A stretch of 64,000 nt of DNA from Paramecium octaurelia (Eukaryota > Ciliophora > Oligohymenophorea > Peniculida > Parameciidae), in NCBI GenBank assembly GCA_905182995.1, contig CAJJDP010000011.1, positions 260,432 through 324,431 on the forward strand. The letters are read 5' to 3'. Under the pieces are notes generated by a model that saw only the letters and a program-made list of their open reading frames with translations, did not search any database and was not told the DNA's origin. A program made the position numbers and the translations under genes. Shown piece by piece: positions 1 through 11,029 of this stretch. Position 1 is the first letter of the stretch. Each line of letters opens with the position of its first letter.

Positions 1-111
1 TTCATAATTCTTCTACAACACTCTGATGAAATCTGTTGTTAAATAAATTATAAATACAAATATATACAATTAAAACTTTAATAAAGAATTTAATATTTTA
101 ACTTAATTAAA

Positions 112-1261
112 ATGATCACAAACCTTTTCAACTAACCTGAAATAAGCAAAACAATAATCTCTTGTCTTAATTCTAAGGATTTAGCCAATTTTAGCAGATG
201 TAATAAATACTTCAAAAACTAATTGAATTTTATTTTGAAAAAGCATTTAGAATAAAGATTGATGCACTTTTTAAATGTATTTGAAATTTTTATATTCCAT
301 TTAGAGTTTAAGAGAGATTTATAATTTCAGAAAAAAAACTATCCCTATGTTACCTAAAGACTTATATAAAGTACCCAAAAACATGGAAATAAAAATTAAG
401 GATTTAGGTGCTTAAGTTATCAAGATTTAACTCAAAGATCTTCCAAAACAATTTCTTAATCTTAAATGGCAACCAGTCAATATTAATGCCATCCTGCCTG
501 AAGATAGTAAATTAAGCACCTAAGAAAATAAAGCATTTAAATATAATGAGAATTATATTATAATAAACAGATCTTTGATTGATCAAGGATTAAATTATGA
601 ATTTTTGGAAGTAAATGAAGATTGTTCTAAAGATATATTAGAAAAGATTGCTTAATCAAATGAATTTGCTAATTATTAATTAGATGATATGTAGAGTATA
701 TTAAGAAGGTAAAAAGAAATTCTTGAGAGAGTTAACTAAAATAAATAGAAGGTTATTAAGCAGAAACAATAATAGGAACCAAATTTATAATAACTAGATG
801 ATGTTTAGAAATTTGCTATCATATTATGTCATGGAGGATATTTTTGTTTAGGAGTCTTTGACAATACAGGATGCATTTATCATAAAAGTGATCATCGTTA
901 TGTTGTAAGAGGCAAGGCAGGAGGTCGATAATTAAACAAGGACTCCCACTCTGGATCTAATATAAAATCAATTGGATCTCAGATAAGAAGGGCGTAAGAG
1001 AAAAAGCATCAAGAAAAGGTGAATTCAATTCTAAAAGAAGCATTGCCAATATTACAAACGTGCTAAATTCTATTTCTCTAGGCACCAGGAATAAATTAAT
1101 AATTGCTGATTCAAAATGAAGAACCACTATTTCTTCTCAAAGATAAAATAAGATCTATTTGCCTAACAGCAAAAAAGGCAAATTATACTGAAGTGGAAAG
1201 AGTGTATAAATCCATAACGAGTGTTTACTTAATTTAAAAGGAAGAATCCTTTTTCTTTTGA
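112..1261 (+). CDS. VMS1: Vms1/ANKZF1-like peptidyl-tRNA hydrolase (VLRF1 domain)
   Basis: The protein has 373 residues in two exons. A 28-nt intron at 277-304 joins the first ATG in frame to the main ORF, and spliced length is divisible by three. The core carries the VLRF1 signature: CHGGYFCLGVFD, then RYVVRGKAGGRQ, then SIGSQIRRAQEKK, then FLQAPG. In yeast and human this domain releases nascent chains from tRNA on stalled 60S subunits, and the glutamine ending the GxxQ-type loop is catalytic; here that Gln (about residue 250) is encoded by TAA. There are no ankyrin repeats and no obvious C2H2 finger. The N-terminus (NQPEISKTIISCLNSKDL) reads like an F-box helix or a degenerate finger. Expected role is ribosome quality control, probably also at mitochondria. 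The family call is firm; the N-terminal reading is inference. Confidence 0.88.
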
Positions 1262-1369
1262 TTATATTTAAATTTCTCAAATTCTAATTAATTAATTATG
1301 CACTGTAATTTAAAGGGTATTAAACTTAATTAATATAAAACAATTGTATTTTAATAATATGAAATTATT

Positions 1370-2423
1370 TCATTCTTTTTTTTTAGATTTTATCTTTTTG
1401 ATTTTTCCATACTTTTCAGCTATGAATGAATTGTAAGATTTATTGCTTCCCATGATCGTATCCCAGAAAACGAAGAAACTGCCATAATTGCCAACATTAT
1501 GAGAATGATGGTAATTGTGCGATTCAGCACTGCTTGAAAAAGGCAACAATCTATATGGACTCCAAGAGAATTCATAGCCACTATGGCCATCTATAGTTTC
1601 TCCAATTCTAAACAATAGCCATAATTGTAATGTGGCTATATGCATTTTGTTACCCAATATTTTTTATCCAATAAAAACTGGGATTACATTACCAAACATG
1701 TATTCAATAGGATGTGTATAGATGGCAGCATAAGACACACTGGTGTAAAATTCATGATGTTTTTTATGAATAATTGAATAGAGTTTCGGAGAATGTAAAG
1801 TTCTATGAGTCCAATAAAAACATGTATCTTCAATTAGCATTGAAAACACAATTTACCAAATCATTTCAAATATGGTTGGGAATGAATCTATGTCATTCCT
1901 TATTAAAGGACTTAACAAAGTGTCTAAGATGCACATCAGCACTCCCAAACACATATTTATAGAAGTACTCTTCCAAACTTCCCTGCGTTTCTTTCTCCAT
2001 TACTCTGGATTTTCATCCCATGGCCATGGATTCTATTATTCTTTAATAATCAATACCTATCTTGTTCTATATCTTTCAAAAAAGGGGGACTTGGCTTTAT
2101 AAATAAAATACATCCCTAAGTTACCCAAGGAGAAACCCAAAAGATGAGTGGAAATCAACATTATCATTTATATATATTGAGCTACATTATATAGATAAAG
2201 CCATTACGCTAAAGGACTTGAAGCCACGATAAGTATTGATATTATATTATTTAGGGGAACACAGTAAACCCAAAGAGTGTAAAAAGCATAGCAAAAATCA
2301 AACCATAGCCTTAAAATCTTATAAATGATTTATACCTTTTCTTTAATATCTACCTTCTTCTCTTTCAATAATTCCGTCATTTGTATCCTCAGAGCTTACA
2401 GAGGAATCGTTTGAAGAATCCAT
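1370..2423 (-). CDS. Fatty acid hydroxylase / sterol desaturase family membrane enzyme
   Basis: The protein has about 330 residues in three exons; 26-nt introns lie at 2310-2335 (ends AAG) and 2182-2207. The C-terminal half has the spaced histidine boxes of the di-iron membrane hydroxylase superfamily: HRTLH, HKKHH, HPIEY and HNYHHSHNVGNYGSFF. Hydrophobic stretches (LIFAMLFTLFGFTVF near the start, others later) fit an ER-membrane protein with the iron site facing the cytosol. The closest well-known types are C4-methylsterol oxidase and related sterol desaturases; the substrate cannot be told from sequence. The tail is strongly basic (KIKKIKSKKKE). The Asp/Ser-rich N-terminus MDSSNDSSVSSEDT is probably cytosolic. 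Its start codon lies only 13 bp from the start of the divergent neighbour. Confidence 0.88.
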
Positions 2424-2436
2424 TTTTTATTTTATT

Positions 2437-3711
2437 ATGAATATTTCTGAAAATGATATGTATTCGTTAATACTAGCAGTTAACAAGAGATCCATGTTTA
2501 AAACTCAATACGATATCGAGTTTATTCACTCTAAATTATAAGACTAACCATTTTTCAGAAATATGCATAGGCAAATAGGAGACACTTAATATTATAAAAT
2601 CCTTAAAGAACTCCAATATGAATGTCATCTACCTTATGAACCTTAAGTTTAAATAGGGGAATAGAGTACTAAGTTGTATTTTATACTTGCTGGCAAATTT
2701 CTAATTCTTACTCGCAATCACTAATCGAATATTTAATTGCCTTCTGAAATGTAACCTAATTTAGTATATCAAGTTAAAAGAAAGTAGATTCACAATACTC
2801 TCATCTCATTCCTTCAGGTTATTTATATCCAGGATAATATTTTGGAGAATAAGTTATGATCTTTGATTAATCGCACACTCAAACAGTGCTGCCTATAGAG
2901 AAATCACATCTCATAGTCTTAAAAAGAGAGACATATAGAAGAATTATAGGTATGTTATGCTTTACTATAAAAATTAGAATAGGAAACCAAAAAGTAAGAA
3001 TCCGAAAGATTTGCAAACTTATGTTAGATTCCTCTCTTTTAGAAATGGAGTGCTAAAACAATAAGAAGTTTGGTTTCTGAAATTTAAGAGCTTAATTTTA
3101 CTCCTAATTAGATTATATATCAATAAGGAGATCCTGTAGATTCTGTTTATATTATAATTGATGGATAAATCTAATTATATAGGACATACAATAAAAGTTC
3201 ATTGCCTTTATCTATTATGGGAGCTAAGGAATGCTTTGGAGAAGATGAAATACTCACTCAATTTAGATCTCATTCTGCTAAATCCTTAAGTGGTGTTAAA
3301 CTGTATAGAATATTAAAAAATAAATACTTGGACCATATCCCTTAGGATTACTCTAGTAAATATTTCAAAAAGGATTCTCATCATAAACTCAGTATTTATT
3401 AGAATGAAGACTAATTTCGAATTTATAGGTCAGAATCACTAAAGAATATTAATTCCCCTGCCAAAGTCATGCAAAGAATTCTGACTAGAAATAAGGAAAA
3501 GAATAAGACCTATTAATCTATTTCGTTTCAGAAAATAAATGAATTAATGAAGAAGGATTTTAGACAATCCAATACATCTACTGTACTACAAAAGTCTAAT
3601 AGTATGCATGAACATACTCGAATTCATGCTACTGGAAAATTTGATAAGACAAATTATTTACTTAGTCATATCAGAATGAGATCAACAAGTTTATGGAAAA
3701 AGACAAAGTGA
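2437..3711 (+). CDS. Protein with two cyclic-nucleotide-binding domains
   Basis: Two cNMP-binding-type beta-barrels can be read. The first has KLYFILAGKF followed by GYLYPGQYFGEQVM; the second has FTPNQIIYQQGDPVDSVYII followed by ECFGEDEIL. No kinase, channel or transporter segment is visible, so it could be a PKA regulatory-subunit relative or a stand-alone cNMP sensor. The FGE that opens the phosphate-binding cassette is present in both, but the usual RxA arginine is not clear in either, so nucleotide binding may be weak. One intron is clear at 2950-2977 (28 nt). A second frame change near 2764-2780 fits removal of only 17 nt; a 23-nt GT...AAG intron from about 2749 is the alternative. The C-terminus is basic and Ser/Thr-rich. 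The last 552 bp are duplicated in the assembly at 4537-5088. Confidence 0.8.
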
Positions 3712-3758
3712 TAGCATTATTTTTGTTTTTCCTTTTATTTTCCTTATTTTAAATTAAA

Positions 3759-4250
3759 ATGAATAAATCTCAATTTTAAGATAAAAGCCTTTGCATTTAT
3801 AAATTTCAATCCATAACTCCTAGCTTTAGAAGCCAATCTTCAAGAAATTAATACTATAAAATTTTGAATACAAACAAAAGTAAAGATGCAGTTACTGAGA
3901 GAATCAATGGGTATTTTTTTGATTCAAATTACAAACCTTATTCTCTCTAAAGAAGGCGTTTGCAACCGGAATTGTAAATTAATGACTATTTCTATACTTC
4001 TATTGACCAATCATAATTAAATTCAATTAAATATGAAAAACCAATTATTCCTCATCGCAAGAGCAGTTAAAATAGAAGACTGGATACAGAACTTTAACAT
4101 AGTCCTATCTTGAGCAAAAATAAAATATTACATTAAATTAAGATGTTCTCTGTAGAACTTCCATAAAGAGAATTTAGTCTAAAAAGAAAAGAATAAACTA
4201 TTTTGAAAAAGAAAAAAAGAATCTCTGGATTAAATGTGTTTATGAAGTGA
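3759..4250 (+). CDS. Hypothetical basic protein, 163 residues
   Basis: This is an intron-less ORF under the ciliate code that I do not recognise. It is rich in Ser, Gln, Lys and Arg, with no hydrophobic segment. Short motifs such as TPSFRSQSSRN, SLQRRRLQPEL and PHRKSSQNRR look like disordered, possibly phosphorylated stretches. It starts 47 bp after the cNMP-binding gene and ends 22 bp before the next ORF, all on the same strand. The in-frame use of TAA/TAG for Gln and the absence of TGA over 163 codons support it as a real gene. It is identical to 5136-5627 because of the assembly duplication. Confidence 0.6.
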
Positions 4251-4272
4251 TTATTACTTTTAATAATTAATT

Positions 4273-4535
4273 ATGAATATAAATTCTTTTGAAATATTTT
4301 TAGAAGAGTTTAAATTTAATATCAAGAGGCACAATTACTCGCTTACTCGATAGTAAATAGAAAAACTAGCAAAAAAGAAATGGATGGCATTGGAAGACTC
4401 TCAAAAATTTAGATTTATGGTTATGACACACACTGACTAGGTTTATCAATAAATAAATGAATTCTAAATAAATGATTATAATTTCAAAAATGAATTTTCT
4501 GAATAAGCTATATTGTTAAAACGAATTCTTTAATC
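4273..4535 (+). pseudogene. Truncated first copy of the HMG-box-like ORF (assembly break)
   Basis: These 263 bp are the 5' part of the ORF that is complete at 5650-6120. The frame runs into the single N at 4536 and then into unrelated duplicated sequence. It is an artefact of the unmerged contig overlap rather than a decayed gene. Confidence 0.85.
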
Positions 4536-4536
4536 N
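4536..4536. other. Single-N contig junction
   Basis: The only ambiguous base in the window sits exactly between the two identical 1,376-bp copies and marks the scaffolding join. Confidence 0.97.
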
Positions 4537-5088
4537 GATGGATAAATCTAATTATATAGGACATACAATAAAAGTTCATTGCCTTTATCTATTATGGGAG
4601 CTAAGGAATGCTTTGGAGAAGATGAAATACTCACTCAATTTAGATCTCATTCTGCTAAATCCTTAAGTGGTGTTAAACTGTATAGAATATTAAAAAATAA
4701 ATACTTGGACCATATCCCTTAGGATTACTCTAGTAAATATTTCAAAAAGGATTCTCATCATAAACTCAGTATTTATTAGAATGAAGACTAATTTCGAATT
4801 TATAGGTCAGAATCACTAAAGAATATTAATTCCCCTGCCAAAGTCATGCAAAGAATTCTGACTAGAAATAAGGAAAAGAATAAGACCTATTAATCTATTT
4901 CGTTTCAGAAAATAAATGAATTAATGAAGAAGGATTTTAGACAATCCAATACATCTACTGTACTACAAAAGTCTAATAGTATGCATGAACATACTCGAAT
5001 TCATGCTACTGGAAAATTTGATAAGACAAATTATTTACTTAGTCATATCAGAATGAGATCAACAAGTTTATGGAAAAAGACAAAGTGA
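4537..5088 (+). pseudogene. Duplicated 3' fragment of the cNMP-binding gene
   Basis: This matches the last 552 bp of the gene ending at 3711, with no start or upstream exons. It should disappear once the overlap is collapsed and should not be counted as a gene. Confidence 0.88.
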
Positions 5089-5135
5089 TAGCATTATTTT
5101 TGTTTTTCCTTTTATTTTCCTTATTTTAAATTAAA

Positions 5136-5627
5136 ATGAATAAATCTCAATTTTAAGATAAAAGCCTTTGCATTTATAAATTTCAATCCATAACTCCTAG
5201 CTTTAGAAGCCAATCTTCAAGAAATTAATACTATAAAATTTTGAATACAAACAAAAGTAAAGATGCAGTTACTGAGAGAATCAATGGGTATTTTTTTGAT
5301 TCAAATTACAAACCTTATTCTCTCTAAAGAAGGCGTTTGCAACCGGAATTGTAAATTAATGACTATTTCTATACTTCTATTGACCAATCATAATTAAATT
5401 CAATTAAATATGAAAAACCAATTATTCCTCATCGCAAGAGCAGTTAAAATAGAAGACTGGATACAGAACTTTAACATAGTCCTATCTTGAGCAAAAATAA
5501 AATATTACATTAAATTAAGATGTTCTCTGTAGAACTTCCATAAAGAGAATTTAGTCTAAAAAGAAAAGAATAAACTATTTTGAAAAAGAAAAAAAGAATC
5601 TCTGGATTAAATGTGTTTATGAAGTGA
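5136..5627 (+). CDS. Second assembly copy of the 163-residue hypothetical protein
   Basis: It is identical to the ORF at 3759-4250 and probably represents the same locus, seen twice because of the contig overlap. Confidence 0.5.
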
Positions 5628-5649
5628 TTATTACTTTTAATAATTAATT

Positions 5650-6120
5650 ATGAATATAAATTCTTTTGAAATATTTTTAGAAGAGTTTAAATTTAATATC
5701 AAGAGGCACAATTACTCGCTTACTCGATAGTAAATAGAAAAACTAGCAAAAAAGAAATGGATGGCATTGGAAGACTCTCAAAAATTTAGATTTATGGTTA
5801 TGACACACACTGACTAGGTTTATCAATAAATAAATGAATTCTAAATAAATGATTATAATTTCAAAAATGAATTTTCTGAATAAGCTATATTGTTAAAACG
5901 AATTCTTTAATCAAGAAATAGAGAGTTTATTATAAATACTATTTAAATCAAAGATTGGAATACAAACATAGAAGCAGTTAGTTTATTTGCAATTAGATCT
6001 GAAAGGACTTCAAAATTACTTTGGCATACATTAAGAGATGGCTTAATAAATGAAACAAGGGAGGGTGAAGTAATAAAAGTCATTGAAAATTGCTTAAATG
6101 ATTAACTTAAATTTGAATGA
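5650..6120 (+). CDS. Small protein with HMG-box-like N-terminus
   Basis: The protein has 156 residues and no intron. The first 50 residues (SFEIFLEEFKFNIKRHNYS, then KLAKKKWMALEDSQKFRFMV) have the spacing of an HMG box: aromatic start, basic helix, KKW.AL, then a closing aromatic helix. The rest is helical and unrecognised. If the box is real, the protein would bend or bind DNA in chromatin, but the match is short and by eye. Only the right-hand part lies outside the duplication; the copy at 4273 is truncated. Confidence 0.6.
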
Positions 6121-6225
6121 ATCTATACTAAGCGCACTTATACATTTTATAATTAAAAATGTTTTTTTAAGCAATTAAATACCCATTTCACTTTTTATGA
6201 TAATATTCGTAATAATAATATAATT

Positions 6226-7585
6226 TCACACGCCCGGCAGCTTCTAATTTATTTTCGAATATAAATTATATATTTCAGATATGAACTGGTTTTATTTAAT
6301 TATCTCCTCCTTATTTTCATTTATCTAGCCTATAATTGCATCGTTTTATAATTTGATTTAATCAATTTCCTCATTCTTCTATTTATTTATATTCATTAAA
6401 TTTTTTATTTCTAGATTTAAGTTTTCTATCATCTATTGTTTTCTTATCAGTGTCTCCTAACTTTACTATTAAGTTTGTTTAACTGAATCCTTCAAGATTG
6501 TCAATTGTGTTTGCAATTCTTGTTAATTTTATTTGTATTCTGAGGTACATAAAAATTCCTTTCTCAATTCTGTAGTCAAGGCAGTCTTAATAATCATCAT
6601 TTATTATTGTTAATGCTCAGCAAGTGAATTTAAGTTTTTCATAACCAATTGTAATTATTTCTGTACTTCTTGATTTGTTGTATTTTCACATAGTTCTTAT
6701 TTCTCATTTTTTATCTATTGTTAATGTATAATTTATTTTTCTCTGCTTTATTCTTAATCAATTTTATTGAAAAATGATTCCAATAATAGAATTTTTGAAG
6801 CTTATGAATTTACTTAATTACTTAAGTCAGAATTTTATTTCTTGAATTATTCTTAGAATTAGAGGTTTTGTTGGTTTGTACTTTATATCATTTATTCTAA
6901 TTGTTTGATTTATTGATTCAAAACCAAATTTGATTTCTGATCTAACTATGGTTCTTATTAAAATTATTTGTTTTAGAATTTTGAAGGGCTCCCTCCATTG
7001 TTTTATCTATTTTTATTGTTAGCATTATTTATTTAAGTCTTTTATTGTTATTAAGCACTAAATGAAGAATTGATAGATATGTTGAGAGATTGATCACTAG
7101 AAGCAAACTAACTGAAAAGGAATTATTTAACAGCTCTAGCTTTTTTTGTTTCTTATGACACAATTTTAGAGAATAAGTCTTAAGTTGAACTACTCTTTTC
7201 AATAGGTGCTTAATATAAGGCTACACTTGGATCTTGTGTCAACATAGGACTGTTTAACTCTTTAATGAATTGATCTGTTTCTTGCTATTTTAATTTTAAG
7301 GTTATATTTTAGACTATTGATTCAATTGCTTCTTTCCAGTTGGATTCTGCTTAAAAGCTCTTTATAGGAAGATTTTATTACATTCTTAATTTGAATCTCA
7401 GTTGTTTGCTTCCATGAATTATTATTTGTTATGGATTCATCAAGTATGAGAGATTTTTCTGGAGATTTCATGGGTTACTTCTAAAATCCAAGCATTGGCG
7501 ATTAATTTCTATTTTTTAGAGCTCCTGTTTGAAATATGGATTATTTGGTTGGAGAGGTTGGCTTTTAAATTGTATTCTTACTCAT
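6226..7585 (-). CDS. Gln-rich coiled-coil protein
   Basis: The protein has about 445 residues and one 22-nt intron (7360-7381, ends AAAG). The first third is Ser/Pro/Gln-rich (PTSPTKQSIFQTG). From about residue 200 it becomes a long heptad-rich coiled coil full of Gln, Glu, Lys and Asn, much of the Gln written as TAA or TAG, and it ends in LPGV. I see no enzymatic motif. It starts 25 bp downstream of the VPS51 stop on the same strand. A structural, basal-body or cytoskeletal role is common for such ciliate proteins, but that is inference. Confidence 0.75.
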
Positions 7586-7610
7586 GTAATTAAAATAATA
7601 TTAATATATA

Positions 7611-10015
7611 TCACGTTCTAGCCTACAATGACAAGTTTTCTAATATTTTTGGATCAATTTTAGAATCACTCCTACTATTTCTGATAGCACAATCTAAAAT
7701 TTCCATATAAAATCCTGCGATTAATCCTTCTTCATTGACAGAAACCATATCATAAAATAATTGTACTACAAAATATAAGTCAACCTAAAATTATTTCAAT
7801 AGGTCTTCTGAAAAATAAGTCTTCTTACTTTTTGTAACAATACTTTCAAAACATACTTTACAACAGTTATTAGCAAACTGTATCTATCATTAATATTGGC
7901 TTCTAAAATCTTGCACTTTCTAACCATAAAAATCTCCATTTAAATGTTGAAAGTGCTTTATTGTATAATTGATACTTTCTAAACAAGTCCTCTTTTTGTA
8001 TCAGAAAACAGAAGACCTAGTGCTTCAATGAAATTTTTTTCACTTCATTTAATAACATCTTTTATGTAATCTATTGCTAGTAAAAAACATTTTCTTCATT
8101 TAAATATTAGAACAATGATGTTAATCCAATGTTCACTCTAAGCTTATGCAAATAACATTAAATTCTTCTATGTAGATCCATTAATATAGTTTTTAAGTTT
8201 ATTTAATTCTTAATAAGATGGTTATCGAACTTGAATTTAAATTATATAATTTACTTTTGTATCCTTAAAAAAACTTAACTTACAAATAATTTATTACTCA
8301 AAGTCTTAGAATACAATTATAAGAATTAATTTGAAAACAAATAGTAATATGTAGAGTCGTTTGTGTTTAATAATGGCAGTACTTACTAAATAATATAATT
8401 ATCATTAAATAGTTAGCTTAATTAATCCTGAGAGATGCATATGGATCTAAAGGCAAATATTTTACCAATAAATTTAACAAATTCAATTAAGGAGGCTTAA
8501 ATTAAATTTAAATAAGTCTCCTACTCCCTGAGATAACTCTATTATTAAGAAAATACAAAAGCCTTAAGATCTAATAAGCGGATAGTTGTGAAGGCTATCA
8601 ATTTTTGCTTGATTACAGTAATGAGAGTCATTATTTCTCTTTTGATTTCATCAGTAGGTTACAAACGTTATAAATCATTTTTAGCAAACACTAGCAACTC
8701 TAGAAATTAAACCCTTAAATGACTAAATGATGTAAAAGCCTATCCTCTACATATGTTCTCCACATTTTCTGTAAACTTATCAATTATTTCAGTTCTTAAT
8801 TATTATCTAATTGAATTATTTTCAAATAATAATTGGACTTCAGTTTACAACTTAACGAAAACTTCATTAACTTAAACATTATTAATTTTCTTTTAACTCA
8901 TCTTATCAGTAAAACCTTGAAACACTCCATGAATTATCTCTTTGATACATTGAGTTGACAATTGCTCTAATGATTTATCTCTCAAAGTTCCTTTGTTTTC
9001 AATTAGCAAAAAGGAAACTTCTACTTTCAACTACTTAAATATTATTTAACATAATTGATTTAACCATAAAATGGATCCTTAAATGGCTGAATCAGAATTC
9101 ACTATTTCTTTTTCTTTCATTTATTTATATTCCTCCAACTCTTCAACAGTATAATCATATCTTTTATCTTCTAAATAATACATCAAATTCACTACTTCTG
9201 AGGATTTTGTGATTGCTGCTTTATCTATCAACTCCTTAGCTACAGTCAAATATCTTTCTTTGATTATCTTCTAATAATGTCTCAGCACAGCTTCTTCATC
9301 ATCCATTATTTGTATCAACTTCTTAACTGATGATCTGGCTTCTTAAGTTGAAATTGACACTTTAGATTCAGAATACAATTATAAAAGCGGATTTTATTAT
9401 TTGAATTCGATTAAGGAACTCCAAAGAATCTGTCTTGTGTTATCCAATTTTTAATTGGTCTCTTTGTAAATTGGTTAAATTAGTGGTTCATTTTTGTATT
9501 GATCCAAATTTGAATAACATTGTTTGTAATACTAAGCAGTATCATTATAATATTCATCGTAATTCTTTCCTTTGCTTATTTTATATTAATCCAATTCTTT
9601 TTATATAATATGGGGGAAATTGCAAACTGAATTAAGACGACTCAAATCCTTATTGACAGTATCTAGTTTTATGATTTCTTCTCTTTTAATTGATAATTAA
9701 GAATCTATTCTCCTAGACAATTAGGCTATTTTAGTCATGGATGATTCCAATGTCTCAACTTTTTAATCTATTTAGGTAATATCAGTTTTCATTTTCTTAA
9801 CTGTGTCAATTGAAGATATGAATTTACTACAACTAAGTTGAGCTATTATCTATAATTTTCAAAACTAATGATTATATATCCTAATCATATTCTTTAATCT
9901 CTTATTACAATTAATTATGTCTTTGTATTAAATCTTATACACTATGATTTTTTAAGAATTCACCAACATATTTCTGGCAATCAAACTTATTTGAATCGAT
10001 GTCAAGCTAATCCAT
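7611..10015 (-). CDS. VPS51: VPS51 subunit of GARP/EARP tethering complex
   Basis: The N-terminal helical block is nearly diagnostic of VPS51/Fat-free: MDQLDIDSNKFDCQKYVGEF, then SKFISSIDTVKKMKTDI, then KLDTVNKDLSRLNSVC. A long helical body follows, and the end carries QVDLYFVVQLFYDMV, resembling the conserved C-terminal motif. Length (about 780 residues) matches human VPS51. The protein tethers endosome-derived vesicles at the trans-Golgi network and recycling endosomes with VPS52, VPS53 and VPS54 or VPS50. Between the N-terminal helix and SKFIS the frame is restored only by removing a 16-nt GT...TAG segment (9850-9865). Near the 3' end a 19- or 34-nt intron is needed around 7830-7870, so exact exon ends there are provisional. 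Confidence 0.9.
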
Positions 10016-10105
10016 ATATGATTATGAAATAAATAGTGTATAAATTTAATTATTAATACTAGTTGAAATATATTGATTTTTTATTAATAATATTATTGAT
10101 ACTGT

Positions 10106-10850
10106 TCATATATTTACTTCAATTCCAGTACAATTATGAATAAATTTGCCTGTCAAAGTATGGATCGTTCTAGAATGAGAAACACACACAAAGGGTTCAT
10201 CAAATTAGAGGTGCTTCTTGCACTCTTCAACCCTTTTAGTGTTTTCTTCAAAAGTTTCTACTTAAATTGGATGCTGTTTCATGTACTCCAAAACCTTTTC
10301 GACACAGGCCTAACTTCCATATTCAGTGTCTTTAATGTATTGTTTCAAAATGTTTGCACTATTTTAATTATATATAAATTCAAGAGACCACATGTTTGGA
10401 TGCTATTTTATTATAGGGTTAGCTAATAATCTATCATAATTAATGAATGGGTATTCATTAATGGTTTCTTGTAGTCTAATCCCAAAATCACATCCTGAAA
10501 GAAACATTTCGCGTATGTATGGTTCTACTACGAACTTAGGTTTATTAGGATGATTTTAAAAGAGTAATACAGCTGTTTCTACTGCTCTTTTTAGTGGACT
10601 AACAACCACTGTCTCAATTCTGAGGTCTTCGAATTTAGTTGGATCACACTAAGTAAGTTTAATAATCTATGTTGGTAAGTACTTATTCTCTTCCAAATTT
10701 AGTTAATGGAGCATCGCAATATTTAGATGAGTATTTCACATCTTAATCTTCTTCCTCTAATTTAACTTCAGTTACTGAATTCTTTGCAATTCTCTAAGCT
10801 AAATTATATTCTGATTCTGCATGTCTAATAAAAACTACTTTCTTTTCCAT
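10106..10850 (-). CDS. Histidine phosphatase / phosphoglycerate mutase-like protein
   Basis: The start MEKKVVFIRHAESEYNL holds the RH[GA] phosphohistidine motif, followed by DAPLTKFGREQ, VVVSPLKRAVETA, PYIREM and the late VSHSRTIHTLTG with the second catalytic His. These are the usual landmarks of branch-2-type histidine phosphatases found in fungi, plants and protists. The reaction is probably phosphoester hydrolysis on a small metabolite or protein; the substrate is unknown. About 242 residues. Frame and alignment after GREQ are both restored by taking out a 16-nt GT...TAG segment at 10667-10682, shorter than known Paramecium introns; a sequencing indel is the alternative. It is transcribed in the same direction as VPS51. 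Confidence 0.9.
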
Positions 10851-11029
10851 TATTATAATTTAAATTATTATTAAAATGTATTGCTAATTCTCGACTATCC
10901 AAAGTTTCCAAAGGCTTTGCAATTTTCTATAAAATAATTATAGTCTTCATTATATAATCTGTAAATATCTATGATATCATCATCAATTACGTTCATCAAT
11001 CCAATTAAAATATCACATTAATTTTCTAT

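Larger units (their letters stand above)
3160..4535 (+). repeat. Left copy of an exact 1,376-bp direct duplication
   Basis: This block reappears base for base at 4537-5912, offset 1,377. The copies are separated by a single N at 4536. Copy 1 ends inside an ORF that continues intact only in copy 2; copy 2 starts inside a gene that is intact only upstream of copy 1. That is the pattern of two contig ends sharing an overlap that was not merged, rather than a biological tandem repeat. Confidence 0.95.
4537..5912 (+). repeat. Right copy of the exact 1,376-bp duplication
   Basis: It is identical to 3160-4535. It holds the 3' end of the cNMP-binding gene (4537-5088), the 163-residue ORF (5136-5627) and the first part of the HMG-box-like ORF. 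The unbroken continuation past 5912 shows that this copy joins correctly to the right-hand contig. Confidence 0.95.

Noticed and set aside
3160-5912. Biological tandem gene duplication
   Set aside because: The copies show zero divergence, have an N at the junction and truncate each other's genes, which points to an assembly overlap.
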